This document shows positions 53,101 through 63,239 of a stretch of 64,000 bases of DNA, piece after piece. Origin of the DNA: Porphyra umbilicalis. Its lineage: Eukaryota; Rhodophyta; Bangiophyceae; Bangiales; Bangiaceae. The first letter of the stretch is position 1; each line of letters begins with the position of its first letter. The stretch is from assembly GCA_002049455.2 (NCBI GenBank), contig KV918976.1, positions 62,001 to 126,000 on the forward strand, written 5' to 3'. The translations under genes and the position numbers were made by a program. The notes below the pieces were generated by a model. The model was not told where the DNA came from. It searched no databases and saw only the letters and a program-made list of their open reading frames with translations.

Positions 53101-56100
53101 CCGTGTATCCGCCTGCTCTGTATCTTACGCAGAAACACTTACACTTCGCGAGCAGATAGCTCAGCGGAGTGATCCAATATGCCGGCGAGACAGCCCTCTG
53201 CTGCGCTGTCAGAGCGTAGGGAATTACCATGGCAACGACAGCACAGAAATGCCAATGGCTTCTCCATAGTAGGATTGGAAATGTCTTGTATTGGGTCGGA
53301 CGCTCGGTTCGAAGGACTGCATATCCATGGGCAGTACACGTACATAAAGGTAGTCTTGCCGTCAAGTTGCGTCCATCCACTGTGACGAAAGGGACAGTAA
53401 GTTCCCACAGCATCCTTCAAAATATGCAGAGTTATTGTCAACTGGACCACCATCACAGCGCGGGCACACTGGCCCGGGTGATTCAGAAGAAGCTCACTTC
53501 GTCTCACACCGCTTCACGCGTGTCCTTGAAAACAAGTCTCATCCCGTTGGGAAGTACGGGACAGATGACGTTGGCTACTGAACCAGTGGAACACGATCAA
53601 CCGTAGCCACACGAGAACGCGAATCCCATCGCCCAAGAGGCGAGCATAATGGACCATTTTTTATAAGACATCCGATAACGAACCAGGGGCGCCAACGACG
53701 GCGAGCCCCGGGCCCAAAGGGCTTTTCATGGATATACGGAAAAGGGGCGGGGTCGATCGACCGAGCCATTGAAGAATCAAAGAAACAACCATAGCTGAAA
53801 CGATAAGGACATGACAGATCAGGGGGGCTACCAGGGGCTGAAAAGTACTTTTTCAGGAGATGTGCGACATGTACCTATTGGGTAACGTGTCCTTCCATCG
53901 GCCACAATCGGGTGTGAGGAAGCATGCAAGGTACCATCGATAGTAGAGCGGGGGGTACTGGAGCATCGCAGGGTCTACCGGGCGATGCGCATCTGGCTGA
54001 CGGAGCGAAACGCTGAAGAAACAATATTGCACACGTCGCCAGATTGGATTGCAATAGACGACGTGCTAATTTCTTGCAACAAGACTTTACACGACCAAGC
54101 TTCATGTCTTGTATCGTTCAAGATTTTTCACCCTCTTTCGGTATGGGGGTCCGCTCGTGTTGGGTTGCACACGACGCCCCTGCTGGAGGGGCGCAAGCGC
54201 CGATTCCCTGGATGGGATTATTTCATTTTCTTTGGACCAATTGATCCTCACGTGGCAGACCATAGAAGAAAAACATGACCTTCCAGACGTCGTCCGTTTT
54301 AGTCCAGACAAAGGCGAGATTACGGGTAGTGTAGTAGGTTGTGGGGCGAACCGCAGGTAATGCCGAAACAAGTCGCGCCATCGGGGCCAATCTGGATTTC
54401 GTCTTACTCGAGTGTTCATGAGTGGCGCACTGCCTCTCGTCCTATACATCACTGAGAATACGGTGTCAGGCTTCCCCCTCTCGTCATGGGCTCCCATGCC
54501 GATTGGTCAGCAACGCGGCGTGCGCGCCGGCAATATGACAGAGTGAGTGCTCAGAGACATAGAGGCCGGATAAAGCCAGCCAGCATCTCAGATACACATT
54601 GTTCTGGTCGATCAGAATACGTGCGATCACAGTCCGAGCATTTCGACCCCATATTTCACGCGGGAAGCGCATGATGCACGACATGGACCTACGCCTGCCC
54701 CTATTCACCGGTCATAGACATTTCACGTTCAATCCTGAGCTGCAGCCCGAAGTCACGACTCAGCGAGACAGAGTCAGCGAATTGGGCCCGCTCCACGAAG
54801 ACAGGATCTCACCGTATCTCAGAACGCGACCGGCCATGTCCGCACCACTAAAAATAAGGAAAATGGCTTCAGACGTTCCAAATCGCTATCCCAGTGGTGT
54901 ATATCGTGGCTCAGAGGATTCGATACCGCCAGCTTTCAGCGGATCAAGGCGTTGAGCTGTCAGACTGATGGCGGGAGACTCACGCCAAGCGATGGTATGG
55001 AGTTAATCCAGCGATAGAGACCGGTGATATAAAGTGGAATCTGCGCTATCTCAGAGTTTGGCTGAGCTGCTAAGTCGAAGCATGCCGCTGAAAATGAGAA
55101 CGTAAGCTCGAATGCGACGACAAGGGACTCGTATTTGAAGGCGGATGGCTGCTTTCCACAGCTCCAACAGTGACCCCGGGATATGTCCCGATGTGATTTC
55201 ACTTTTCAATCCACCCACAATGAATTCTTGCCTTCCAGTATGCCTGCGGAGCCACGCGGATACCAATGTCATGTCCTTCTAGTTTGTCACGGCCATAGTG
55301 TTCGACTTTCATGGCGACAGTAAGCGGTGCATTGCTGAACTTCGAAAATGGGCGGTGGCAGAGTTGTCGCAATCATCATCTTGCGTATGTGGACCAATGG
55401 AATCGCCCGTGTCTGAAATTAATCCTTAAACGCCGGGTCGACCTGGCCATACGGAATGGATTCGCTCTTTACCATCACAGCAGATCTCAGGAAGTGCCAA
55501 ATGTTCCTGGGAAAGCCTTTGTTTGTCCTCAAAGCGCCCCTCGGAGCTGTGCGGGACCGAGAACTCGTCATAAGATGTTCGCTTATCTCTACTTCGGACG
55601 CATGCCCTGTACGACCCTCGAGCCGAAACACCATTTCGGCTTGCAAGAAGTCAACTAAAAGGACTAAGCCAACGAAATTCGGGCGGCGTGCGCGTCCTTC
55701 AATCCAGTGTTGTATCATTTCAATGTCGTGCACTCTACATTCTGGACCTCTGCGACCGCTAGTTCTCGAAGGACAGCAAGATGGTTTCGGTTCTGTCGTC
55801 GTGAAGTTGAGCTCGATTCGACTCGCCTGAGGATGGGGGGGGCGGGGGGCAGGTCACAGGATGTCCTGGCTTCGCTCTTAGGGGGTGCGATGAGCTCTTC
55901 ATGTTGTGGGGTCAAGAGGAACAAGGTGGATGTGGGATGTGCGCATACTTTCCTAGGTAGATACTGAATGACTCAGTCGGTAGGCCAAAGGCAAAGAACC
56001 CCATGAGACTGAATGCATTCATCATGGAGCATGCTGGGTGCCTCTTCTTGGTGCTGCGAGAGTCCCGATAGTCATCCAAAGTCGAAAATGCTACGGGGAA

Positions 56101-56816
56101 GAACAGCTACAATGCAGCGACCAGTGCCGTCATTTGGAGGAGCCACTCAGATAGCGACATAAATCTAATGGGAAGCATTTCTTGGCGCAATCGCAGGCCT
56201 CAGAGCTGTTTTCCTTAGAGGAGACGTTTGTCAACAAGGTTGCTTTCAAGTGTGAAAAGCGCCGACGCAGCTCCCACCTGAAGCAGCACATTGTGCTCGT
56301 GGGACAATATTACAAACTAAGGCTGATTTTGATTTCCCAGTGGCGCTGATAACGACCGAGATCAGTCGCAGCATCTTGTCTGCGCAGCAATGGGCACCTG
56401 CAATCAGATATCGGTTTTCCTACGAAGCGTTTTCCACTAGTCCCTCAATGCACGCGGAAGAACGTCTGCGATTCCATCGCATGGCAAAAAGATTCCTATC
56501 ATGTCTCCAATAACACTCTTTTGAATCGCCATATGCTGGCAGGGGCGCACGTGTGAGGATTCGTGACTCAAACACGCGCTTCCCTCGTCGTCCATCTCGG
56601 TGTGATGTACCGTTGTATCCTGGGAAGTCCACGTGGCAGATCCGAGCGGACCCTAGGAAGCTGCGTGTTTTAACTCCATCGGAAGTCTCCAAGTCTACCA
56701 CAGTCGTGATGCTACTTGCGAATCCAGATTTCAACATCACATATCGTCCTTCGACTGTTTCGTTTGCCGCGCCAAGAGCAGACCGTAGCCTCGTCGAAGG
56801 TTTGCCACCCCTTGAG
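50151..56816. other. long gene-free, lower-GC stretch (6.7 kb)
   Basis: I found no protein family or RNA gene. A hairpin (GCGCGAGAT...ATCTCGCGC) lies at about 50191-50220. On the minus strand, 52527-53003 and 51736-52059 are open for 158 and 107 codons with somewhat protein-like Ala/Pro/Gly sequence but no domain; they could be decayed gene pieces. The stretch 55325-55400 matches 19038-19110 inverted. Confidence 0.4.
55325..55400 (-). repeat. dispersed repeat matching 19038-19110
   Basis: Read on the minus strand: TTCCATTGGTCCACATACGC, GATTGCGACAACTCTGCCACC, then AGTTCAGCAATGCACC. It is about 75-80% alike to 19038-19110 by eye. Class unknown. Confidence 0.55.
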
Positions 56817-57690
56817 TCACCGTCATAAAATGACAGATCTGATCGGAAAATGACAAACCGCGGACCCCCCTGGAAAGGGTCTCTGAGGCCGGTGATCGCA
56901 GTCTGCAGGCTGTTGAGGCAGATCGGCACGGAGTCGTACAACCGCCAGCGGTCGCATCGTTCGAGACGACCTCAGAGGCTATAAATCTGCCATTGTCTTG
57001 ACCATGTCACCAGCAAGAGCTCCCGGCAGTGGCCTTTCCCAGTCTGTACTTCCGGCTGCGCAAGGACCCGTCAAAGAAAACGTTGCTTCCCCCCCCCCAG
57101 AGGGTGCCCTGCGGCACCCTGTTTCTTGGTTTTCTTTGATGGACTGCGGCTGCCCCGGGAATAAGAACTGAGAAGAGCCACCACCTAGAGCTCTTGCTGG
57201 TGACATGGTCTAGTGTCCATTCTACTGCTCCCGAGGCTCAAATGAGCCTCAGATGAGGCTCAACTGAGGCTCCCTCTCATATGGCCTGGAAACGCGGCCT
57301 TTTTGGGGTGTCTGGGGCACCCCCTCCGAGTTTTCATCGTACACAGCCGCCGAGTTGGCCCATAGGTAAGTGGACTGCGCTGAGTCCAGATCTATTCTCA
57401 GAAAGAGTAGCCAAGGCCGGAACCTGGTCACAGAGAGGCATCAAAAATAGGCTCAAATGAGCCTGAGAGGCTCAAATGAGGCGGTCAGTAGAATGGACCC
57501 TAGACAATGGCAAATTTATAGCCACTGAGGTCGTCTTGAATGATCTGGCCGCTGGCGTTTGTACGACTCCGTGCCAATCTGCCTCAACAGCCTCCAGACT
57601 GCGATCACCGGCCTCAGAGACCCTTTCCAGGGGGTTCCGCGGTTTGTCATTTTCCGATCAGATCTGTCATTTTATGACGGTGAATCCTCG
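56817..57690. repeat. large foldback (inverted-repeat) element, arms about 220 bp
   Basis: The left arm (56817-56999, resuming at 57211-57240) is the reverse complement of the right arm (about 57465-57690), with few differences: GACAGATCTGATCGGAAAATG / CATTTTCCGATCAGATCTGTC, and AGTAGAATGGAC next to the loop. The loop (about 57240-57465) carries GAGGCTCAAATGAGCCTC-type palindromes at both ends. Both arms can be read as the peptide VPICLNSLQTAITGLRDPFQ, but nothing shows this is coding. Confidence 0.8.
57000..57210. mobile_element. MITE nested in the left arm of the foldback (about 211 bp)
   Basis: A 23-bp perfect terminal inverted repeat starts GACCATGTCACCAGCAAG (57000-57022 and 57188-57210). 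The right foldback arm reads straight through the insertion point (CATTGTCTAGGGTCCATT on the minus strand), which proves it was inserted. TCT on both sides of the break is a possible 3-bp duplication. The inner sequence also folds (CAAAGAAAAC...GTTTTCTTTG). Confidence 0.85.
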
Positions 57691-57865
57691 CGTGCTTCCC
57701 ACAACGCCTCCAGTGCTTGCTGTGCCGCCCGCCGATCGGGCCCGCTTGGTCTGGACGCACTAGCACCATGCCCCCCCCCACCCGCGGCATACTCGCAACG
57801 CCGGCCCCCATTGAGCTTCCCCTTAACCCCTCTTGTGCTGCTATGATTGAGCTGATCAAGATCCG
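57691..57865. other. short gene-free stretch
   Basis: GC-rich spacer with a C run; nothing recognised. Confidence 0.3.
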
Positions 57866-58101
57866 GGCTCTGTCACCCGTCTGACAGCCGTGTTGTCCAC
57901 ATCTAAAGCTGTCTTTCGGACTGCCGAGAGCGTCGACATCACGTCGGCGACGCCGTGAGACGTTTACAGAGAGTATTGGTGCAGCCCTCTATGACGCGGA
58001 ATTGATCGTATTGACCGCATAAGAAGGAAGAATTCCTTCATATGGAACAATACAGACGGCCTTGTCAGATGCAAATCCTCAGAAAAACAGGCACCGTTCT
58101 A
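57866..58101 (+). repeat. 236-bp direct repeat, left copy
   Basis: Matches 59845-60080 at 1979 bp distance with about five differences. Begins GGCTCTGTCACCCGTCTG, ends CAGGCACCGTTCTA. Same orientation. Confidence 0.9.
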
Positions 58102-58518
58102 TGGATGGATGGGCTCCCTACCGGCCGTGGCTTGCAGCGGCTGACGCACGTCCGTTGAATAATAATCGCGGGTTGCTAGCCCACGAAGGCCGGCAACTTT
58201 TCGCTGAGTCTGAGAATTACCCCAGGCCTTCAGTTTACAGAGAGCAGCACTGCTTTGAGTGAGTGACCAATAGTTTGACATCGGTAACTGCATTGCTGGC
58301 CGGCGTGTTTGCCAGATGCCCGCCCCGGTAGCAAGCGTGTGTTGTCACATGTGCAGGCTCTTTTGGAGTCGGTCGTGGCTCTGGACGCCGATTTTAGCGG
58401 TGAAGGCCTGATCTACGTTGCTGGAGCTCAGGGCATACCGAAAGATGGCGATGAGACGCGCGCAACGGCCTCGATATCCAAACGTCATAAATATTATTGG
58501 AGTCCACTTTGCAACGAG
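58102..58518. other. gene-free stretch before tRNA-Lys
   Basis: No frame or repeat recognised. Confidence 0.3.
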
Positions 58519-58591
58519 GCCGGGTTAGCTCAGTCGGTAGAGCGCCGGACTCTTAATCTGGTGGTCGGGGGTTCGAGCCCCCCACTCGGTG
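58519..58591 (+). tRNA. tRNA-Lys (anticodon CTT), second copy
   Basis: Differs from 36879-36951 at two positions seen by eye: one in the anticodon stem (CCGGA, a G-T pair) and one in the acceptor (ACTCGGT, which pairs better). The internal promoter boxes and the T-arm are identical. Flanks are unrelated, so only the gene itself is shared. Confidence 0.95.
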
Positions 58592-58783
58592 CATCGCGCA
58601 TCGCAACCTTTTGTTTGAACATCGTCACTGCGTGATCTAGTATGACTGTGGCGGCTAGCACCATGAGAGACGTCCTTCCAGTCGTGACAGATGTTGCTGG
58701 AGTTTTTGGCAATTTTTTGGCCGCTGGCTCCATTCGTCGATGACACCTGACTGGGACGCCGGTTAAAGCGCGAAGCAAAGACC

Positions 58784-59740
58784 GTGGACGTATGGGCACC
58801 CCCTCCCCACCTCGCCTTTCCCGAGCCGACGTTGACATCAGAGCAGCGGCCATGGGTAGCCGCGCCCCCGCTTTCCCTCGCCCGCTGCTGCCACCACCGC
58901 CGCCGCGTGGTCGGCGGGGCGCTGCGGCCGCGCTGCCCGCCGTCTCTACCGCCGCCGCCGCCGCCGCCGCCGCCGTCACCGCCACCGCTAGCTACGGCCT
59001 TCGCCGTGTCGGGTCCGTTTTCCCCCCACAGTGCCCGCTCGTCGGCCGCGCTGCCGGCAGTCGGGCGGCAGCAAGCGCCCGACGTTACTCCGGCGACCAC
59101 CGGCGTGTACACCCTCAACAACGCCGCGCAAGCGCCCGGGAGTACGCCCCGCACCGTGGCCATCACGGCCTTCTCTGTCGATTGGGGCCGCGGGGAGTGG
59201 CGCGTGGCGCCCGCCAACCTTCGCGTCGACGGCGTAGCGTGCACGGCGGACGCGCTCGACGGGAAGCTCGAGGACGTCTTTAGGCTCACGTACGACGGCG
59301 TGATGAGCGCGGAGACAAAGACGCTCTACCCGCACCCGTCCCGCGCGAGCGCCTGAGCGCCGCAGGGGAACGCGCGGTGCGGGGCGCTCGTGTGCAGCCA
59401 GGGCAAGGGGGCCGCCTTTCTTGCCATCCGTGGCGGCCGCACGCTCATCATGACGGGCGGGAAGGCGTACACCAACCTCGCCTTTGGTGGCCGCACGCCC
59501 GTGTCGGGCGCGACGGTCGCCACGGGCGGCGCCTACAGCCACGATGCCGACAGCAGCCTGCCCGCCGGCGTGCCTCAAACCATTACCATCACCGCCCTCT
59601 CCGTCGACAGGAGCCGCGAGCAGTAGGGCGTCGCCTTCGCCGACCTCCGCGTCGATCGCGCCGCGTGTGCGTCCGATGCCCCCAACGGGATGCTCGTTGT
59701 CGTCTTTGGGGGGAATTGGGACCGCTCTGTGCGGCCGCAG
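58784..59740 (+). pseudogene. broken gene with a duplicated unknown domain
   Basis: One frame starts at the ATG at 58784, passes a Pro run, and gives ordered sequence: TTGVYTLNNAAQAPGSTPRT, VAITAFSVDWGRGEW, PANLRVDGVACTADALDGKLEDVF. After a TGA at 59354-59356 it continues in frame (CSQGKGAAFLAIRGGRTLIM) into a second copy of the domain, VPQTITITALSVDRSREQ, a TAG at 59624-59626, then GVAFADLRVDRAACASDAPN and VVVFGGN. The two units are about 150 codons apart. No family recognised; a secreted or surface repeat protein is a guess. The 236-bp repeat begins shortly after its end. Confidence 0.5.
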
Positions 59741-59844
59741 AATCAAGCTAACGCTGTCGTTTTGTGCTGCCGTCATCATTACGCTTTCAATGTCTCCCAA
59801 CAGAATAGAGGGCGTATGGCCGACAGCCTCAAGCCCGTACGTGA

Positions 59845-60080
59845 GGCTCTGTCACCCGTCTGACAGCCGTGTTGTCCACATCTAAAGCTGTCTTTCGGCC
59901 TGCCGAGAGCGTCGACATCACGTCGGCGACGCCGTGAGACGTTTACAGAGAGTATTGGTGCAGCCCTCTATGACGCGGAATTGATCGTATTGACCGCATA
60001 AGAAGGAAGAATTCCTTCATATGGAACAATACGGACGGCCTTGTCAGATGCCAATCCTCATAAAAACAGGCACAGTTCTA
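59845..60080 (+). repeat. 236-bp direct repeat, right copy
   Basis: Near-identical to 57866-58101. It lies directly beyond the C-terminal end of the hAT relic that reads towards it from 61883 on the minus strand, so it may be that element's 3' end. Confidence 0.9.
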
Positions 60081-60238
60081 CAGAACCTAACCAATGCCCG
60101 AGCTGCACATGACACCATGCAGGAATAGCCTCTCTCATCAAGCTCAGACTCGTCAAGGAACTTATCACTCTCGCTCTCCGAGGATATGACAGCACTCATA
60201 TCGCCGGACAGGGGTTCAGAGAGCATGGGCTACCTGTC

Positions 60239-61883
60239 TTAACGAGCGCCAGTGCGCGCGGCTTGCGACATGTGCGAAGTGAGGTAAAGGTCCGATGGAA
60301 GGAGCTGCGCATTGAAGCGCACCAAGCAGTGCATCTCCAAGTGCTTGGGCAGCAGCGTCTACCGTTCCCTGCAGGGGACTGGCCCAGCAACGGAGCAATC
60401 TCGCTCCGATGTAGCGGATGACCCCGATGCACCCAGCGGAGAGTATGCGACTAAATGAAGCAGCGGGTACTCGTATCGGCGCTCTGCCCAGTAAGAGAGC
60501 GCCCCGTTGGCGTAAAAAGGCCCGCTTGTGGTCCGCAAGCGGTCTGGCTCCTGCATAACGATGTCGCCGGGAGCTTCATCACGATCGGCGCAACTGTCTT
60601 CCGAGTCCCATCTGAGAAGCGTCGTGCGGCACTTCTTGCGCTCGTTCTCGAGCTCGTTATCCCGCGTCGTCACACCCGGGGTGTCGGGTTGGAGCAAAGA
60701 GCAGGTTGTTTGAACAGCCGCCAGCGCGCGGGCAGTTGAATTACCCTGACCGCCACGCGCTGCAACCTTCTTCAGCAATGATCCGCCGCCCGACGTGACG
60801 AGCGTTGCAGCCAAAACTGCTTCAGTCTTGAGCCAGTATTTTGTCGTTTGTTGAATCAGCGAAACAAAAATAGCTGCATCAGGGCACAGGGTGGCCGCGT
60901 TGCGGATGTTCGTTGTGTACACCTGCTCGTGCTGTAAAAGGCGGCCGTCGAGCTCCAAAACATTGGTAATGCCATTGTCTGCGCTCAAGAAGGATAGGAT
61001 GGCGTCGCGCCCGACAGCAAGCGGCTCGGTAAAGTTGATCGGGCGTAAGTACGACAGTACGCGCATCGTCGCATGACGCCGGCAGACGAATTTGAACGCC
61101 TCCGCGACTGTCATTGAAAAGCTCTGCATCGCGGTGGATTTTTCGTAGAATGGCAAAAGGATGCCAATCAGATGCCAGACCGCCTTTCAGTCAGACCGAT
61201 CAATGCAGCGCCTCTCTTGCGCTGCCGTAAGGTTTGGAAGCTTCGTAAATCCGACTAGCCGCGGCATCAGCGTCAATAGCCGCACAAGCAACGCGCATTG
61301 GGAGGCGCATCGCGCGGGGGACTCCTTTAGTATCTAACGAGGACCTTGATCACCCGGAATTCGCACAGTGTTCAGCATGGCCACACTGGTCGGTGATTTT
61401 TGAAAGTGGGCAGTCTTCTTGCGCGTACTACCCAGCAGCATGCTTGCGGCGGCATTCTAGCTGCCTGACCTGGAAGACAGCGTATCTCCCAGTAGATTGT
61501 AGGGAGGTCTTGACGTCGCAGTGCACCACGTGCGCCACAGACTGGCCCCGACGCGGCCACAGCTGCCTCAAAGCCATCTTGACGTTGCTGCCCGAGTCGG
61601 TCGTGAACGAGTTGACGTCCTACTGCGTTACGCCGAATCTTTCCGGCTGTTGAAGCACCTACCTCTTGATATCCTCATGGTCGTGCCGGCCGCTGAAGAG
61701 TGTGACGCCGAGATGCAGCTCGCGCATGGTAAAGCCGTCCGGGTTGACGCACCGCACGACAAGAGAGCCGTAAGAACCGGACCCATGGCGCTCCGTCCAG
61801 ATGTCCGTGACAAGGTAGAAGAATGGTAGTCCCTTGCAGCGATCTTGGAGCTGACGCACTTCTCTCCAAAGAAAATCTGACAT
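60239..61883 (-). pseudogene. degenerate hAT transposase
   Basis: Minus strand. The first piece, FFYLVTDIWTERHGSGSYGS with HLGVTLFSGRHDHEDI, matches the hAT region around the first catalytic Asp. A middle piece (about 61560-61370) is in another frame. Then 61156-60359 gives LPFYEKSTAMQSFSMTVAEAF, LQQTTKYWLKTEAV-like sequence, YWAERRYEYPLLHLVAYSPL, and SATSERDCSVAG, the C-terminal dimerisation motif. An in-frame TAG lies near 60359, after which LLPKHLEMHCLVRFNAQL continues to a stop at 60239-60241. At least two frameshifts and one stop; the N-terminus with the BED finger is missing. It is a different lineage from the intact hAT at 42.4 kb. Confidence 0.7.
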
Positions 61884-61884
61884 A

Positions 61885-63105
61885 AAATAGGGCTGTTAAA
61901 ATAGGGCTGTTAATATAAGGCTGTTGAGATGGCTTATCCCTTGCAAGGCCATTTAAGCGTGAAAGATCACCGAGCTGTTGACTTGGGACCCAATAACAGG
62001 AGAAGACACTTCTCAGAAGTACACAAGTTTCTGTGACGGAGCGCAACAACAACACCTGATCCTCAGTGCACGTCGGTGCCCATCGTGCAACTTAATCCCG
62101 AATTGCGCAGGTGTTAAGAGGATTTTTTTCTGCCCACAGGGTCGTGGAGATCCGGCTTGTGCCTTGCCACCGTCGTCTCCGAGCCGGCGCGGTCCACCAC
62201 TTCTCTGGTCATTGACATCCCCTGCCATTGTCTGGCAGCATGGGTGACAACGGTGCCTACGCTGGTCCACCTGGCCCCCCTCTCAACGACGGCACCCGGC
62301 GCTTCATCTTGATTCCCTCCTTCCTGGAGACACAGCGCACTGCGCGTTCCGCCCTCACCACCAATCACCAGTCTTCCTGCTCAATGCCCCAATCCTCCGT
62401 CACTACGACTCCTCCCGTCGCTGGTGCTGGCCCTGGTCGGGGAGTTGCGCTGCTCGGTACGCGTCGGCCCCAAACTCAAGTGGGGGGTCGCCAAAATGAC
62501 GCTACTGTGCGTGGGCACCATGACCCGACGCTGTTCAAGTCCATGTGCGACTTCTCCCCTGTGAAGTTCGCAGCGATTGTGGAGCTGGCTCGCGAGCGTG
62601 TGGAGCGGCCTATGGACCCACGGTTGCACAGCTCTGTTAAGATGAGCGAGTTGCCGCGCCCGCGCCGCCGGGTATGTTCGGCTGTTAAGATGAATTTTTT
62701 GACCCTTCTTCTTTTGCGTGGGGGAGACGAGGGGGCGCTGCCAATCTGGACCGTTGCCTTTAATGTGGGCGTGTCCCCCGCGACGGTCAGCAACTAAGAA
62801 ACTTTGGCGGCGACCAGCATGCCTTCGGCGACACGGGGTTTATAGGCCCAAGACGTGTGCTGGTCTGCCCTTTTCGAAGGAACGCTGAGGAGGCAGACGT
62901 GGACCAGGGGGAGTGGAACACTGAAATTCACAAAAGGCGCATCCGCAATGAGTGGGGCATTGGGGACGTGAAGAATCACTTCCGGGTGTTTTCGGTTCGG
63001 TGGTCGTACGGGTCTGAGCTTTCTGCGTCTTTTTATGAAGCAGTGCGCGATGCTTTGCAATTGGCGGTGATAGCACAGCAGGCACCGCATGGTGCCGCTC
63101 CATAG
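61885..63105 (+). mobile_element. internally deleted PIF/Harbinger element
   Basis: The left border region (61890-61930: AGGGCTGTTAATATAAGGC, then TGAGATGGCTTATCCC) resembles the end of the Harbinger MITEs (TGAGATGCTATCCCC). A frame from the ATG at 62240 gives the N-terminal half with a helix-turn-helix like Harbinger transposases (KMNFLTLLLLRGG, AFNVGVSPATVSN), stopping at 62797. After a junction near 62800 the C-terminal end follows: QHAFGDTGFIGPRRVLVCPF with a catalytic-type Asp, and RIRNEWGIGDVKNHFRVFS with the Glu of the DDE triad. The first catalytic Asp and the middle of the protein are absent. The right end is not defined. The element may have inserted into the 5' part of the hAT relic. 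Confidence 0.7.
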
Positions 63106-63239
63106 GCAGCTGGCAAACATGGACTCGTACAACGCCGCGAGGTTCTTGTTTTATTTAAGAGCTGTTTTTCTGCAGGTGACTGACCACAGGGCCCGGGTCG
63201 CTACTGAAGATGACATCACGTCAATTAAAAGTCCGTGCA
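63106..63239. other. short low-GC spacer
   Basis: Contains TTATTTAAGAGCTGTTTTTC, possibly another element end; otherwise unremarkable. Confidence 0.3.
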
